A stretch of 64,000 nucleotides of DNA from Microbacterium oleivorans (GTDB taxonomy: Bacteria > Actinomycetota > Actinomycetes > Actinomycetales > Microbacteriaceae). The stretch is taken from contig NZ_CP058316.1 of assembly GCF_013389665.1 (NCBI RefSeq), positions 2,728,001 through 2,792,000 on the forward strand, given 5' to 3'. The translations under genes were made by a program, and so were the position numbers. Under the pieces are notes generated by a model that had not been told where the DNA came from, did not search any database, and saw only the letters and a program-made list of their open reading frames with translations. Each line of letters starts with the position of its first letter. Positions within the stretch are counted from its first letter, which is position 1. Of the stretch, positions 19,631-29,603 are shown one piece after another.

Positions 19631-22600
19631 TCAGAGGGTGAGCGCCTGCTCGATGAGCTTCGCCTGCTCGACGGCGTGCACCTTCGGCGACCCGGTGGCG
19701 GTGGATGCCGCCGAGGGGCGCGTGATCCCGCGGATCGACCGGCCCTGCAGCTGCGATGCCACCTCGAGCGCGATGAACGGCCAGGCGCCCTGGTTCTCGG
19801 GCTCGTCCTGCACCCATACCACCTCGGCATCGGGGTAACCCGCCAGAACGCGGTTGAGCTCCTCGACGGGCGCGGGGTAGTACTGCTCGAGCCGCACGAG
19901 CGCGATGGCGGGGTTGGGGTTCTTGTCGAGTTCCGCCTTGAGGTCCCAGTGGATCTTGCCCGCGTGCAGCAGCACGCGCTTGACGCCGGACTTGTCGGCG
20001 ACCGAGCGGTCGTCGAGCACGGGCTCGAACCGACCGTTCTGGAAGTCCTCGACCGGACTCGTGGCGCCGCGCAGGCGGAGCATCGCCTTCGGGGTGAAGA
20101 CGACGAGCGGGCGACGCGGCCGGGCGTAGGCCTGACGGCGCAGCAGGTGGAAGTACGACGCCGGCGTCGAGGGGCGCGCGACCGTCATGTTGTCCTGGGC
20201 GCACATCTGCAGGTACCGCTCGATGCGGGCCGAGGAGTGGTCGGGGCCCTGACCTTCGTAGCCGTGGGGGAGCAGGAGCACGACGCCCGATTGCTGCGCC
20301 CACTTCTGCTCTGCCGACGAGATGAACTCGTCGATGACGGACTGCGCGCCGTTGGCGAAGTCGCCGAACTGGGCCTCCCACAGCACGAGGGAATCGGCCC
20401 GCTCGACGGAGTAGCCGTATTCGAACGCCATAGCCGCGTACTCGCTCAGCAGCGAGTCGTACACGTAGAAGCGGCCCTGGTTCTCGGACAGGTTCGCGAG
20501 GGGCAGCCACTCCTGACCGTTCGACCGGTCGTGCAGCACGGCGTGACGCTGGACGAAGGTGCCGCGACGGGCATCCTGTCCGGCGAGGCGCACGTTCGTG
20601 CCCTCCATCAGCAGCGACCCGAAGGCGAAGAGCTCACCCATCGCCCAGTCGATGTTGCCGTTGCGGCTCATGTCGTTGCGCTTGTCGAGCAGCTGCTTCA
20701 GCTTGCCGTGCACCGTGAAGTTCTCGGGCGCGTTGACGAAGGCGTCGCCGATCTGGTGCAGCACGTCCTCGCCGACGCCCGTGGTCTCGGGCGCCCCGAC
20801 GGCCTGATCCACCGGGCCGGAGAGTCCCACGGCACCCGATGCGCCGGTCTCGGCGGCGTGGGTCTCGGCGAACGCGACCTCGAGGCGGTCCTGGAAGTCG
20901 CGCTTTGCCTGCTCGTACTCCTCCTCGGTGATGTCACCGCGTCCGACGAGGGATTCGGTGTACAGGCGCCGCACCGAACGCTTGGCCTCGATGAGGTTCG
21001 TCATCAGGGGCTGCGTCATCGAGGGGTCGTCGCCCTCGTTGTGGCCGCGGCGGCGGTAGCAGACGAGATCGATCACGACGTCGCGCTTGAACTCCTGGCG
21101 GTACCGGAAGGCGAGCTGCGCGACGTGGACGACGGCCTCGGGGTCGTCGCCGTTGACGTGGAAGACCGGCGCCTGGATGGCCTTGGCCACGTCGGTGGCG
21201 TACACCGACGACCGGGCGTCGAGCGGGAGGGTCGTGAAGCCGACCTGGTTGTTCACGACGACGTGCACGGTGCCGCCGGTGCGGTAACCGCGCAGCTGCG
21301 ACATCTGCAGCGTCTCGACCACGACGCCCTGGCCGGCGAAGGCCGCGTCGCCGTGCACCAGGATCGGGAGCCAGGCGAACGAGCCGATCGGGCCGCGGTC
21401 CTGCTTGGCGCGGACGATGCCCTCGAGCACACCGTCGACGGTCTCGAGGTGAGAGGGGTTCGCCGCGAGGTAGACCGGGAGCTCCTGGCCTTCGTCGCCG
21501 ACGAAGGTGCCTTCCGTGCCGAGGTGGTACTTGACGTCCCCAGACCCGCTCTTCGATCCGATCGCGACCGAGCCCTCGAACTCGCGGAAGACCTGACCGT
21601 AGGTCTTGCCGGCGATGTTGGTGAGCACGTTGAGGCGGCCGCGATGGGCCATGCCGATGGCGGCACCCTCGAGCCCGGTGCGGGCAGCGCCCTGGAGGAT
21701 CTCGTCCAGGAGCGGGATGAGCGACTCGCCGCCTTCGAGGCTGAACCGCTTCTGGCCGACGTACTTCGTCTGCAGGAACGTCTCGAACGCCTCGGCCTGG
21801 TTGAGCTTGCCGAGGATCCGCAGCTGCTCGTCGTGGCCGGGCTTCTGGTACTTCACCTCGACGTTGTCCTGGAACCACCTGCGCTGGCCCGGGTCCTGGA
21901 TGTGCATGTACTCGATGCCGATCGTGCGGCAGTACGAGTCGCGCAGGACGCCGAGGATCTCGCGCAGCTTCATGACGCGCTTGCTGCCGAAGCCTCCCGT
22001 GACGAACTCGCGGTCGAGGTCCCAGAAGGTCAGTCCGTGCTGCTCGATCTCGAGATCGGGGTGGGTGCGCTGGCGGTACTCGAGCGGGTCGATGTCGGCC
22101 ATGAGGTGGCCCCGGACACGATAGGAGTTGATGAGCTCCTGCACGCGTGCGGTCTTGTCGACGCGTTCGGCCAGATCGACGTTGATGTCGGTGGACCACT
22201 GGATCGGCGCGTAGGGGATGCGCAGGGCCGCGAAGATCCCGTCGTAGAAGCCGTTCTTGCCGATCAGCAGCTCGTGCACGGTCTTGAGGAACTCGCCCGA
22301 CCCCGCACCCTGGATGACGCGGTGGTCGTAGGTGCTGGTGAGGGTGATGGTCTTGCCGATGCCCAGGTTGACGAGCGTCTTCTCGCTGGAGCCCTGGAAC
22401 TCGGCCGGGTAGTCGAGGGCGCCGGCGCCGATGATGCTGCCCTGGCCCTTCATCAGGCGCGGCACGGAATGCACCGTGCCGATGCCGCCGGGGTTCGTCA
22501 GGGAGATCGTCGTGCCCTGGAAGTCCGCCGCGGTGAGCTTGTTCTTGCGTGCGCGACCGACGAGGTCCTCGTACGCCGAGAGGTACTCGTCGAAGGTGAG

Positions 22601-23359
22601 CGACTCGGCGCGCTTGATGCTGGGCACCATGAGGGCGCGCGTGCCGTCGGGCTTGGGGAGGTCGATCGCGATGCCGAGTCCGACGTGCGCGTGCGCGACG
22701 ACCGAGGGCTTGCCGTCGACCTCGGCGTACGACACGTTCTGGCTCGGGAAGGCCTTCAGCGCCTGGATGAGGGCCCAGCCGATGAGGTGCGTGAAGCTGA
22801 TCTTGCCGCCGCGTGTGCGCGACATGTGGTTGTTGATGACGATGCGGTTGTCGATCATCAGCTTCGCGGGGATCGTCCGCACGCTCGTCGCGGTCGGCAC
22901 GGTGAGGGAGTCGTCCATGTTCGCCGCGAGGGTCTTGGGCATGCCGCGCAGCGGCGTGACGACGTCCTCGCGCTGCTCGACCTCGGCCGAGGGAGCCGTG
23001 GGCGCCTGAGCCGGAACCGGCTGTGCAGCGGCGGGGCGGGCGGTGGTGCGCGCCACCGGCTGCGCGCCGACCGTCGGGACGGGGGCCGTCACCGGATGGG
23101 CCGACGCGGCGGCTGCGGGTCTGCCCGTCGCGGGCTGGGGTGCGGGCTCCGCCGCTGCGGGCTGGGCGGAGCCGGGCGCTGCCGCTGCGTCGCCCGCGGC
23201 GCCGACGTGCTGGGCGTAGGCCTCGAGCGTCGGCCACCACTCCTTGTCCACCGAGTTCCGGTCCTCGCGGAACTGTTCGTACAGTTCCGCGACGAGCCAC
23301 TCGTTCGCTCCGAACTCTCCGTCGTTCGAGGTTCCGATTCCGGTCGCCTGGCTGGACAC
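19631..23359 (-). CDS. kgd: Multifunctional 2-oxoglutarate decarboxylase/dehydrogenase Kgd (fused E2-E1)
   Basis: TCA-cycle enzyme that decarboxylates 2-oxoglutarate with thiamine diphosphate. Actinobacteria fuse an E2 acyltransferase core to the E1 part. 1242 residues: a helical N-terminus (NEWLVAELYEQFRED), an Ala/Pro-rich linker (about 50-125), the E2 catalytic domain with STYDHRVIQGAGSGEF (active-site His) but no lipoyl domain, then E1 with IGMAHRGRLNVLTNIAGK and HGDAAFAGQG of the cofactor site. The GTG start lacks a strong Shine-Dalgarno. A TACCCT hexamer far upstream and a leader hairpin at 23399-23414 suggest a leader of roughly 70 bases. Confidence 0.96.
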   Translation of the reverse strand: MSSQATGIGTSNDGEFGANEWLVAELYEQFREDRNSVDKEWWPTLEAYAQHVGAAGDAAAAPGSAQPAAAEPAPQPATGRPAAAASAHPVTAPVPTVGAQPVARTTARPAAAQPVPAQAPTAPSAEVEQREDVVTPLRGMPKTLAANMDDSLTVPTATSVRTIPAKLMIDNRIVINNHMSRTRGGKISFTHLIGWALIQALKAFPSQNVSYAEVDGKPSVVAHAHVGLGIAIDLPKPDGTRALMVPSIKRAESLTFDEYLSAYEDLVGRARKNKLTAADFQGTTISLTNPGGIGTVHSVPRLMKGQGSIIGAGALDYPAEFQGSSEKTLVNLGIGKTITLTSTYDHRVIQGAGSGEFLKTVHELLIGKNGFYDGIFAALRIPYAPIQWSTDINVDLAERVDKTARVQELINSYRVRGHLMADIDPLEYRQRTHPDLEIEQHGLTFWDLDREFVTGGFGSKRVMKLREILGVLRDSYCRTIGIEYMHIQDPGQRRWFQDNVEVKYQKPGHDEQLRILGKLNQAEAFETFLQTKYVGQKRFSLEGGESLIPLLDEILQGAARTGLEGAAIGMAHRGRLNVLTNIAGKTYGQVFREFEGSVAIGSKSGSGDVKYHLGTEGTFVGDEGQELPVYLAANPSHLETVDGVLEGIVRAKQDRGPIGSFAWLPILVHGDAAFAGQGVVVETLQMSQLRGYRTGGTVHVVVNNQVGFTTLPLDARSSVYATDVAKAIQAPVFHVNGDDPEAVVHVAQLAFRYRQEFKRDVVIDLVCYRRRGHNEGDDPSMTQPLMTNLIEAKRSVRRLYTESLVGRGDITEEEYEQAKRDFQDRLEVAFAETHAAETGASGAVGLSGPVDQAVGAPETTGVGEDVLHQIGDAFVNAPENFTVHGKLKQLLDKRNDMSRNGNIDWAMGELFAFGSLLMEGTNVRLAGQDARRGTFVQRHAVLHDRSNGQEWLPLANLSENQGRFYVYDSLLSEYAAMAFEYGYSVERADSLVLWEAQFGDFANGAQSVIDEFISSAEQKWAQQSGVVLLLPHGYEGQGPDHSSARIERYLQMCAQDNMTVARPSTPASYFHLLRRQAYARPRRPLVVFTPKAMLRLRGATSPVEDFQNGRFEPVLDDRSVADKSGVKRVLLHAGKIHWDLKAELDKNPNPAIALVRLEQYYPAPVEELNRVLAGYPDAEVVWVQDEPENQGAWPFIALEVASQLQGRSIRGITRPSAASTATGSPKVHAVEQAKLIEQALTL

Positions 23360-23398
23360 GGCAGATCGCCTGCTTTCATCGGTGAAGATCAGTTCTCA

Positions 23399-23414
23399 CG
23401 GCGGTGATCCGCCG
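23399..23414 (-). promoter_or_regulatory. Hairpin in the kgd leader
   Basis: Perfect 6-bp stem (23399-23404 and 23409-23414) with a 4-base loop, between the likely kgd promoter and its start. Role unknown. Confidence 0.35.
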
Positions 23415-23556
23415 CCGCGCACAGTGTCCTAGGGTAGCCCAGATCCCCACCGCGAACGCCGCACGCGACGAGCGCGGTATCGCATCGTGACACGCTCCAC
23501 CGGGCTCCCCGCGCGCGGCCGGGCCCGCCTCCGGGCGGCGGCGTACCGTAAGAGGC

Positions 23557-25014
23557 ATGCGTTTCTCGGGAGCTCAGCCCACGGTCGACCTGACCTACTC
23601 CGACGTCTTCCTCGTTCCACGGCGCTCGGCCGTCACGAGCCGCCTCGACGTCGATCTGTCACCGCGCGACGGGACCGCCGCGACCCTCCCGATCGTCTCG
23701 GCGAACATGAACTCGGTCACCGGCCCGCGTCTGGCGGCGACGCTCGCGCGCCGCGGCGGACTCGGCGTGCTGCCGCAGGACATGCCCCTCCAGGACCTCG
23801 ACGAGGCCATCCGCTGGGTCAAGGATCAGCCGGTCGCGTGGGACACCCCGATCGTCATGTCGCCGGATGCCACGGTGGCCGAGGCCTCGCGGGTGCTGCC
23901 CGCACTCGACGGGCACGGCATCGTGGTCGCCGACCAGCGGGCGGCGGGACTGCGCATCGACGACATCGCCGGCATCGTGCCGGCGGCTCGCCTCGCCACG
24001 GCGCTCGCCGATGCGAGGCTGGGCGACCTCGTGCGCGACCGCGCGACGGCGATCGACGCCGACGACGTTCCCGATCCGCGCGCGGCCTTCGATCTCATCG
24101 ATGCCGCCGGAGTGCCGGTCGTCGCCGTGCTGCATCAGGGTGCGCTCGTCGGGACCCTCTCGCGTCGAAGCGCCCTGCGGACGGCCATCTACCGCCCCGC
24201 CGTCGACGCGGACGGCCGCCTGATCGTCGCCGCGGCGATCGGGATCAACGGAGACGCCGCAGCGAAGGCCCGTGCGCTGGCCGCCGCCGGTGTCGACGTG
24301 CTGGTGGTCGACACCGCCCACGGTCACCAGGAGGGGATGCTCCGCGCGCTGCGCGAGGTGTCGGCGCTGGGGCTCGGGCTGCCGATCGTCGCGGGCAACA
24401 TCGTCACCGCCGACGGCGTGAACGACCTCGTCGAGGCAGGGGCGAGCATCCTCAAGGTGGGGGTGGGACCCGGCGCGATGTGCACGACCCGCATGATGAC
24501 CGCTGTGGGCCGGCCGCAGTTCTCGGCCGTGCTCGAGACCGCTCAGGCGGCCGCTGCCCTCGGGGCGCACGTGTGGGCAGACGGGGGAGTGCGCTACCCG
24601 CGAGACGTCGCGCTCGCGCTGGCCGCCGGTGCGGCATCCGTCATGATCGGCTCGTGGTTCGCCGGCACGATCGAATCCCCGGGCGAGGTGCAGGTCGACG
24701 ACGCGGGACGCGTCTTCAAGGAGTCGTGGGGAATGGCCTCGACCAAGGCGGTCGTGGGCCGTTTCACCCGGCTCGACGCCTACGAACGGGCGCGCAAGGA
24801 GCTGTTCGCCGAGGGGATCTCGTCGTCGCGCATCTATCTCGATCCGCTGCGACCGGGTGTGGAGGACCTGCTCGACATGATCACCTCGGGCGTGCGCTCG
24901 TCGTTCACCTACGCCGGTGCCGCCGACGTCGCGCAGTTCCACGATCGCGCGACCGTCGGGCTCCAGTCGGCGGCCGGCTACGAGGAGGGCAAGGCGCTGC
25001 CGGTCAGCTGGTAG
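23557..25014 (+). CDS. guaB1: GuaB1 family protein, probable GMP reductase
   Basis: IMP dehydrogenase/GMP reductase family member of the actinobacterial GuaB1 type. In mycobacteria this group has been shown to act as a GMP reductase (GMP plus NADPH to IMP plus ammonia) rather than as an IMP dehydrogenase. 485 residues: barrel with [10 protein letters not shown] near the N-terminus, an inserted CBS-like pair (about 95-215), and the catalytic loop GPGAMCTTR with Cys309, then [17 protein letters not shown]. Start ATG lies seven bases after TACCGT, so probably leaderless. The reaction is inferred from the subgroup. Confidence 0.9.
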   Translation: MRFSGAQPTVDLTYSDVFLVPRRSAVTSRLDVDLSPRDGTAATLPIVSANMNSVTGPRLAATLARRGGLGVLPQDMPLQDLDEAIRWVKDQPVAWDTPIVMSPDATVAEASRVLPALDGHGIVVADQRAAGLRIDDIAGIVPAARLATALADARLGDLVRDRATAIDADDVPDPRAAFDLIDAAGVPVVAVLHQGALVGTLSRRSALRTAIYRPAVDADGRLIVAAAIGINGDAAAKARALAAAGVDVLVVDTAHGHQEGMLRALREVSALGLGLPIVAGNIVTADGVNDLVEAGASILKVGVGPGAMCTTRMMTAVGRPQFSAVLETAQAAAALGAHVWADGGVRYPRDVALALAAGAASVMIGSWFAGTIESPGEVQVDDAGRVFKESWGMASTKAVVGRFTRLDAYERARKELFAEGISSSRIYLDPLRPGVEDLLDMITSGVRSSFTYAGAADVAQFHDRATVGLQSAAGYEEGKALPVSW

Positions 25015-25075
25015 CGGGTCCGCGCCTCGGTCGGCCGGCCGTTCGGGCCGAGACAGGCGTAAGATCGGCGGCACG

Positions 25076-25141
25076 ATGGACGACCCTCCCAGTAGCCGAC
25101 CCTCGCCCCGCCGACACCGCCCCCTCGGGGGTGACCGCTGA
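25076..25141 (+). CDS. Leader peptide overlapping the first CNNM/CorC gene
   Basis: Tiny 21-codon frame starting MDDPPSSRP, Pro/Arg-rich, ending RPLGGDR. Its TGA shares its A with the ATG of the exporter gene (TGATG). TAAGAT at 25060-25065 lies ten bases before the ATG, so the message would begin almost at the leader ORF. The last codons form a hairpin that holds the exporter's Shine-Dalgarno. An Asp/Pro-rich start is typical of leader peptides whose translation aborts at low Mg2+ (as MgtL in Salmonella). Supported only by architecture and by the similar leader at 62207. Confidence 0.6.
   Translation: MDDPPSSRPSPRRHRPLGGDR
25115..25133 (+). promoter_or_regulatory. Hairpin sequestering the Shine-Dalgarno of the CNNM/CorC gene
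   Basis: CCCCC (25120-25124) pairs with GGGGG (25127-25131), extended by CAC/(G)TG after a 2-base bulge. The G-run is the only plausible ribosome-binding site for the ATG at 25141. A ribosome finishing the leader ORF would melt it. Confidence 0.55.
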
Positions 25142-26505
25142 TGGACGTCGTGATGCTGGGCGTGGGGCTGCTCCTGACCATCGGCACCGGTCTGTTCGTC
25201 GCGAGCGAGTTCGCGCTGGTCAATCTCGATCGCGCCGATCTCGAGGCTCGTCAGGCAGCCGGCGAATCCCGTCTGTCGATGACCATCGCGGCGCTGCGGA
25301 TCACGTCGACGCATCTCTCCAGCGCTCAGCTGGGGATCACGCTCACCACGCTGCTGACCGGTTACACGATGGAGCCGGCGATCTCGAATCTCCTCGGCCC
25401 CGTTTTCACGTCGTGGGGGTGGTCCGATGCGGTGTCGCGTCCGATCGCCGCGGTCGTCGGGGTCTCGATCGCCACGATCTTCTCGATGATCCTCGGCGAG
25501 CTCGTTCCCAAGAACTTCGCCCTGGCGATCCCGCGCCAGACGGCGAAACTCGTCATCCCCTTCCAGACGGCCTTCACCGCCGTGTTCCGGCCGGCCGTCA
25601 CGGTGCTCAACGGCAGCGCGAACGGCGTGCTGCGATCGATGGGCGTCGAGCCGAAGGAGGAGCTCTCCGGGGCGCGCTCGGCGGAGGAGCTGTCGAGCCT
25701 GGTGCGCCGCTCGGCCAGCGCGGGCGTGCTCGAGAAGGACACCGCCTCGCTCCTGGACCGTTCCCTCACCTTCTCGCGGCTGACCACCGCCGACGTGATG
25801 ACGCCCCGCCCGAGCCTGCACGCCGTCGCGGCCGGCGACAGCGTCGAGGACGTGATCCAGCTCGCGCGCCGCACCGGTCATAGCCGCTTCCCGGTCTATG
25901 ACGAGTCGATGGACGACATCGCCGGCATCGCGCACGTCAAGCAGGCGGTCAGCGTGCCGCGCGAGCGGCGTGCGGACGTGCCGGCGGCGGCGATCGCGGA
26001 GGAGCCGCTGCGCGTGCCCGAGGCGGTGCACCTCGACGCGGTCCTCGGCGAACTGCGAGCCCGCGGCTATCAGATGGCGATCGTGGTCGACGAGTACGGG
26101 GGGACGGCGGGAGTCGTCACTCTCGAGGACCTCGTGGAGGAGATCGTGGGCGAGGTGCTCGACGAGCACGATCGCAACCGTGCCGGGGTGCTGCGCGTGG
26201 CCGGCGGCATCGTCTTCCCCGCCGAGCTGCGGCCGGACGAGGTGCTCGACCGCACCGGCATCCGCGTTCCCGAGGGTGACGTGTACGACACCGTCGGAGG
26301 CTTCGTGATGAGCGTCGTGGAGCGCATCCCGGTCGTGGGCGACACGGTCGAGATCGAGGACGGCACACTGACGGTGCAGCGCATGGACGGCCGACGCGTC
26401 GACCGGGTGCGCTTCGAGCCGACGCCGATGCCGGACGGCTCCGACTCCGGGGCGGCGGCCGGCCCGGGTGGCCGTGAGCGCGGCCCGGAAGGGACGACCC
26501 GATGA
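25141..26505 (+). CDS. CNNM/CorC family transporter (DUF21-CBS-CorC_HlyC), first of pair
   Basis: Member of the family of the Mg2+ efflux proteins CorC/MpfA (formerly hemolysins). 454 residues: DUF21 membrane domain with about four helices (1-190; start VMLGVGLLLTIGTGLFVASEF), a CBS pair (about 215-340; TADVMTPRPSLHAV, VVDEYGGTAGVVTLEDLVEE) and a C-terminal CorC_HlyC domain (about 350-425). It overlaps the upstream leader ORF by one base and the next gene by four bases, so all three are translationally coupled. Direction of transport is inferred from characterised relatives. Confidence 0.92.
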   Translation: MDVVMLGVGLLLTIGTGLFVASEFALVNLDRADLEARQAAGESRLSMTIAALRITSTHLSSAQLGITLTTLLTGYTMEPAISNLLGPVFTSWGWSDAVSRPIAAVVGVSIATIFSMILGELVPKNFALAIPRQTAKLVIPFQTAFTAVFRPAVTVLNGSANGVLRSMGVEPKEELSGARSAEELSSLVRRSASAGVLEKDTASLLDRSLTFSRLTTADVMTPRPSLHAVAAGDSVEDVIQLARRTGHSRFPVYDESMDDIAGIAHVKQAVSVPRERRADVPAAAIAEEPLRVPEAVHLDAVLGELRARGYQMAIVVDEYGGTAGVVTLEDLVEEIVGEVLDEHDRNRAGVLRVAGGIVFPAELRPDEVLDRTGIRVPEGDVYDTVGGFVMSVVERIPVVGDTVEIEDGTLTVQRMDGRRVDRVRFEPTPMPDGSDSGAAAGPGGRERGPEGTTR

Positions 26506-27554
26506 ACGACTGGGCGGGGCTGGCCTGGCTCGTGGTGCTGCTCGCCTTCAACGCGTTCTTCGTGGCGAGCGAGTTCGCCGTCATCTCCGCGCGCCGCTCG
26601 CAGATCGAGCCGCTCGCCGAGAAGGGATCGCGCGCGGCGAAGACGGCGCTGTGGGCCATGGAGCACGCGACGCTCATGCTGGCGACCTGCCAGCTGGGCA
26701 TCACGATCTGCTCGCTGGTGATCCTCAACGTCTCGGAGCCGGCGATCCACCACCTGCTCGCGGTGCCGCTGGGGCTCACCGGCTGGGGCGAGGCCGTGGT
26801 GGACGTCGTGGCGTTCGTCGTCGCGCTGGTGGTCGTGTCGTACCTGCACGTCGTGTTCGGCGAGATGGTGCCCAAGAACCTCGCGTTCTCGCTGCCCGAT
26901 CGGGCCGTTCTGCTGCTGGCGACACCGCTGCGGTGGGTGTCGCGGGTGTTCTACCCGATCATCGTCGTGCTCAACTGGATCGCCAATCACACCGTCCGGC
27001 TGTTCCGTGTGGAGCCCAAGGACGAGGCGACCTCGACCTACACGCTCGAGGAGGTCGCCACGATCGTCGCGACCTCGCGCATCGAGGGCGTGCTCGACGA
27101 CGCCTCCGGCACGGTCGCGGCGGTCATGGAGTTCACCGACAAGAAGGCGAAGGACGTGGCGGTTCCGCTGACCGACCTCGTCACGCTCCCCGAGTCGGCG
27201 ACACCCGAGGACGTGGAGCGCGCCGTGGCGCGGCACGGGTTCTCGCGCTACGTGATCGTCGACGAGGCCGACCAGCCGGTCGGCTACGTGCACCTCAAGG
27301 ACGTGCTGCGCGAGGCCGAGGGGGACGACGACGCCGCCTCCCGTCCGATCAAGGCGAAGCGGATCCATCTGATGGTCCCTGTCGCCGAGACGACCGACCT
27401 CGAGGACGCGCTCGCCCTGATGCGACGTTCGAGCCGGCATCTCGCCCAGGTGCGCGACGCCGAGGGCCGCACGACGGCGGTGCTCTTCCTCGAGGACATC
27501 ATCGAGGAGCTCATCGGCGAGGTCCACGACGCCACCCGTCGCGTTCCGCGCTGA
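26502..27554 (+). CDS. CNNM/CorC family transporter (DUF21-CBS), second of pair
   Basis: 350-residue partner of the preceding gene with the same DUF21 membrane domain (AFNAFFVASEFAVISARRSQ) and CBS pair (YVIVDEADQPVGYVHLKDVL), but no C-terminal CorC_HlyC domain. The ATGA overlap with the first gene suggests co-translation and probably a heteromeric complex. A similar pair lies at 62284-64000, so the organism has at least two copies of this module. Confidence 0.92.
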   Translation: MNDWAGLAWLVVLLAFNAFFVASEFAVISARRSQIEPLAEKGSRAAKTALWAMEHATLMLATCQLGITICSLVILNVSEPAIHHLLAVPLGLTGWGEAVVDVVAFVVALVVVSYLHVVFGEMVPKNLAFSLPDRAVLLLATPLRWVSRVFYPIIVVLNWIANHTVRLFRVEPKDEATSTYTLEEVATIVATSRIEGVLDDASGTVAAVMEFTDKKAKDVAVPLTDLVTLPESATPEDVERAVARHGFSRYVIVDEADQPVGYVHLKDVLREAEGDDDAASRPIKAKRIHLMVPVAETTDLEDALALMRRSSRHLAQVRDAEGRTTAVLFLEDIIEELIGEVHDATRRVPR

Positions 27555-27598
27555 GCCGCCGCGCCGACCTCGGCGGGCGAGACGGGCGCGGCGCGGGG

Positions 27599-28666
27599 TC
27601 AGTGGCGGCGGGCCCGCACGTACTGCGGCGGCCAGATCGCGGCGTCCTCACCCAACTCGGTGGCAGCGCGGAGTCCGAAGTGCGGGTCGCGCAGCCACTC
27701 GCGGCCGGCCATCACGGCATCCGCGTCTCCGGCGGCGAGGATCTCCTCTGCCTGGGCGCCGGTGGTGATCTCGCCCACCGCGCTCACCGGCACCGCGGCG
27801 CCGCGGCGGACCTCACGCGCGAAGGGCACCTGGTAGCCGGGGCCGGTCGTGATGCTCTGGTGCGCGACGAGCCCGCCGCTGGAGACGTCGACGAGATCCA
27901 CGCCGTGCTCGCGGGCCCATCCCGCCACGACCGTCGTCTCGGCGACGTCCCAGCCGCCGTCGGCCCAGTCGGTCGCCGAGAACCGGACGAACAGCGGCGT
28001 CCCGGGAGCCACCGCCCGCACGGCGTCGATGATCCGCAGCAGCAGGCGAGCGCGGTTCTCGAGCGGACCGCCGTACGCGTCGGTGCGCGTGTTCGACAGC
28101 GGAGAGAGGAACTCGTGCAGCAGGTAGCCGTGCGCCGCGTGGATCTCGAGGACCTCGAACCCCGCTGCCACGGAGCGCTCGGCAGCCGCGGCGAACGCCG
28201 CGACCAGGTCGTCGATCCGGGCGAGGTCGAGCTCGACGGGTCGGTCGTAGCCGTCGAAAGCCAGCGCCGAGGGTGCGAGAGGCTGCCAGCCGCCGCGATC
28301 GCCCGGAACGGTGCCGCGCTCGGTCGCGAACGGCGAGAAGGTCGACGCCTTGCGGCCGGCGTGGGCAAGCTGGATGGCCGCGACGGCGCCGCGGCTGCGG
28401 ATCGATGCGACGATCGGCGCCCAGGCGTCGCGCTGCTCGTCGTTCCAGATCCCGGTGTCTTCGGGGGTGATGCGTCCCTCGGGCACGACGGCGGTGGCCT
28501 CGGCCATCACGAGGCCCGCGCCACCGGAGGCGAACTGCGCGAGGTGCACGTGGTGCCAGTCGCCCGGGAGGCCGTCCTGCGACGAGTACTGGCACATCGG
28601 CGCGACCCACAGCCGGTTGCGCACCTCGACGGTGCGGACGGTCAGGGGGCTGAACAACTGGCTCAC
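27599..28666 (-). CDS. Old yellow enzyme, YqjM/NamA type NADPH:flavin oxidoreductase
   Basis: FMN-dependent ene-reductase that reduces activated double bonds or nitro compounds. 355 residues from GTG at 28666 (AAGGAG seven bases upstream). The thermophilic-like/YqjM signature is clear: WVAPMCQYSSQDG puts Cys25 and Tyr27 next to the flavin, and HAAHGYLLHEFLSPLSN carries the substrate-binding histidines. ASGGAGLVMAEATAV and the C-terminal DAVMAGREWLRDPHF match phosphate binding by the FMN barrel. Divergent from nnrD with a 35-bp gap. Confidence 0.93.
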   Translation of the reverse strand: MSQLFSPLTVRTVEVRNRLWVAPMCQYSSQDGLPGDWHHVHLAQFASGGAGLVMAEATAVVPEGRITPEDTGIWNDEQRDAWAPIVASIRSRGAVAAIQLAHAGRKASTFSPFATERGTVPGDRGGWQPLAPSALAFDGYDRPVELDLARIDDLVAAFAAAAERSVAAGFEVLEIHAAHGYLLHEFLSPLSNTRTDAYGGPLENRARLLLRIIDAVRAVAPGTPLFVRFSATDWADGGWDVAETTVVAGWAREHGVDLVDVSSGGLVAHQSITTGPGYQVPFAREVRRGAAVPVSAVGEITTGAQAEEILAAGDADAVMAGREWLRDPHFGLRAATELGEDAAIWPPQYVRARRH

Positions 28667-28701
28667 GCCGAGCTCCTTCTGGGCGCCGGTAGGGTGACGC
28701 C

Positions 28702-29553
28702 ATGGTCGATATCCACGAATGGGATGCGGGCGAGACGGCTGCGCTCCTGCGGGAGCCAACCGCCGATGACCACAAGTATTCCCGGGGAGTGCTGGGGGTG
28801 CGCACCGGCTCGCACGAGTATCCCGGGGCCGCGGTCCTCGGCGTCGAAGCGGCGTGGCGCACCGGCATCGGCATGGTGCGCTACCTCGGACCCGAGCGAC
28901 CCGCCGACCTCGTGCTCCAGCGCCGCCCCGAGACGGTGACCCGGCCGGGTCGCGTCCAGGCATGGCTGATCGGCTCGGGAACGGATGCCGCCACGCGTCT
29001 GCCCGCGGAGTCGGCGCGGCTGGCGGAGGTCCTGGCTGGTGAGCTGCCCGTGGTCGTCGACGCCGGCGCCCTCGACCTCGTCCCGGGAGCCCGGGCGCCG
29101 ATGGTCGTGACCCCGCATCAGAGTGAGCACGCGCAACTGAGGGACCTCCTGGGCCTCGCCGAGGCTCCACCTGGCGCCTCGCTCGCCGAGCGCGCGTTCG
29201 CAGCCCGCGAGACGGCGCAGGGCAGCGGGGCCGCGGTGCTGCTCAAGGGCGCCGAGACGGTCGTGGCGGCCCCCGACGGCTGGACGACGGTGGTGCGGGC
29301 GGGCACGGGCTGGCTCGCCACCGCCGGTACGGGTGATGTGCTGGGCGGCATCCTGGGTGCGATCGTGGCCGCTCGGGGAGCGCAGCACGAGCTCGATGCG
29401 GCGGCGCTCGCCCGGCTCGCAGCCGCAGCAGCCTTCGTTCACGGGCACGCGGGGCGGAGCGCCGGTCCGGGGCCGGTGACGGCGCTCGACGTCGCCGAGG
29501 CGGTCCCCGCCGTCATCGCGCTTCTTCTCGGTGGAGGCGATCCGGCGCGCTGA
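28702..29553 (+). CDS. nnrD: ADP-dependent NAD(P)H-hydrate dehydratase
   Basis: Repairs hydrated NADH and NADPH by dehydrating the S-epimer with ADP. 283 residues of the ribokinase-like fold (C-terminal half of YjeF), with KYSRGVLGVRTGSHEYPGAA for nucleotide binding and the catalytic TAGTGDVLGGILGA motif. The epimerase half (NnrE) is not fused or adjacent. Start ATG six bases after TAGGGT (28690-28695): leaderless. Confidence 0.92.
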   Translation: MVDIHEWDAGETAALLREPTADDHKYSRGVLGVRTGSHEYPGAAVLGVEAAWRTGIGMVRYLGPERPADLVLQRRPETVTRPGRVQAWLIGSGTDAATRLPAESARLAEVLAGELPVVVDAGALDLVPGARAPMVVTPHQSEHAQLRDLLGLAEAPPGASLAERAFAARETAQGSGAAVLLKGAETVVAAPDGWTTVVRAGTGWLATAGTGDVLGGILGAIVAARGAQHELDAAALARLAAAAAFVHGHAGRSAGPGPVTALDVAEAVPAVIALLLGGGDPAR

Positions 29554-29603
29554 CGCTCGGGAGCGGCCGGGGGCGGTGCGACGCCCGCACGTAGGATGAC
29601 AGC

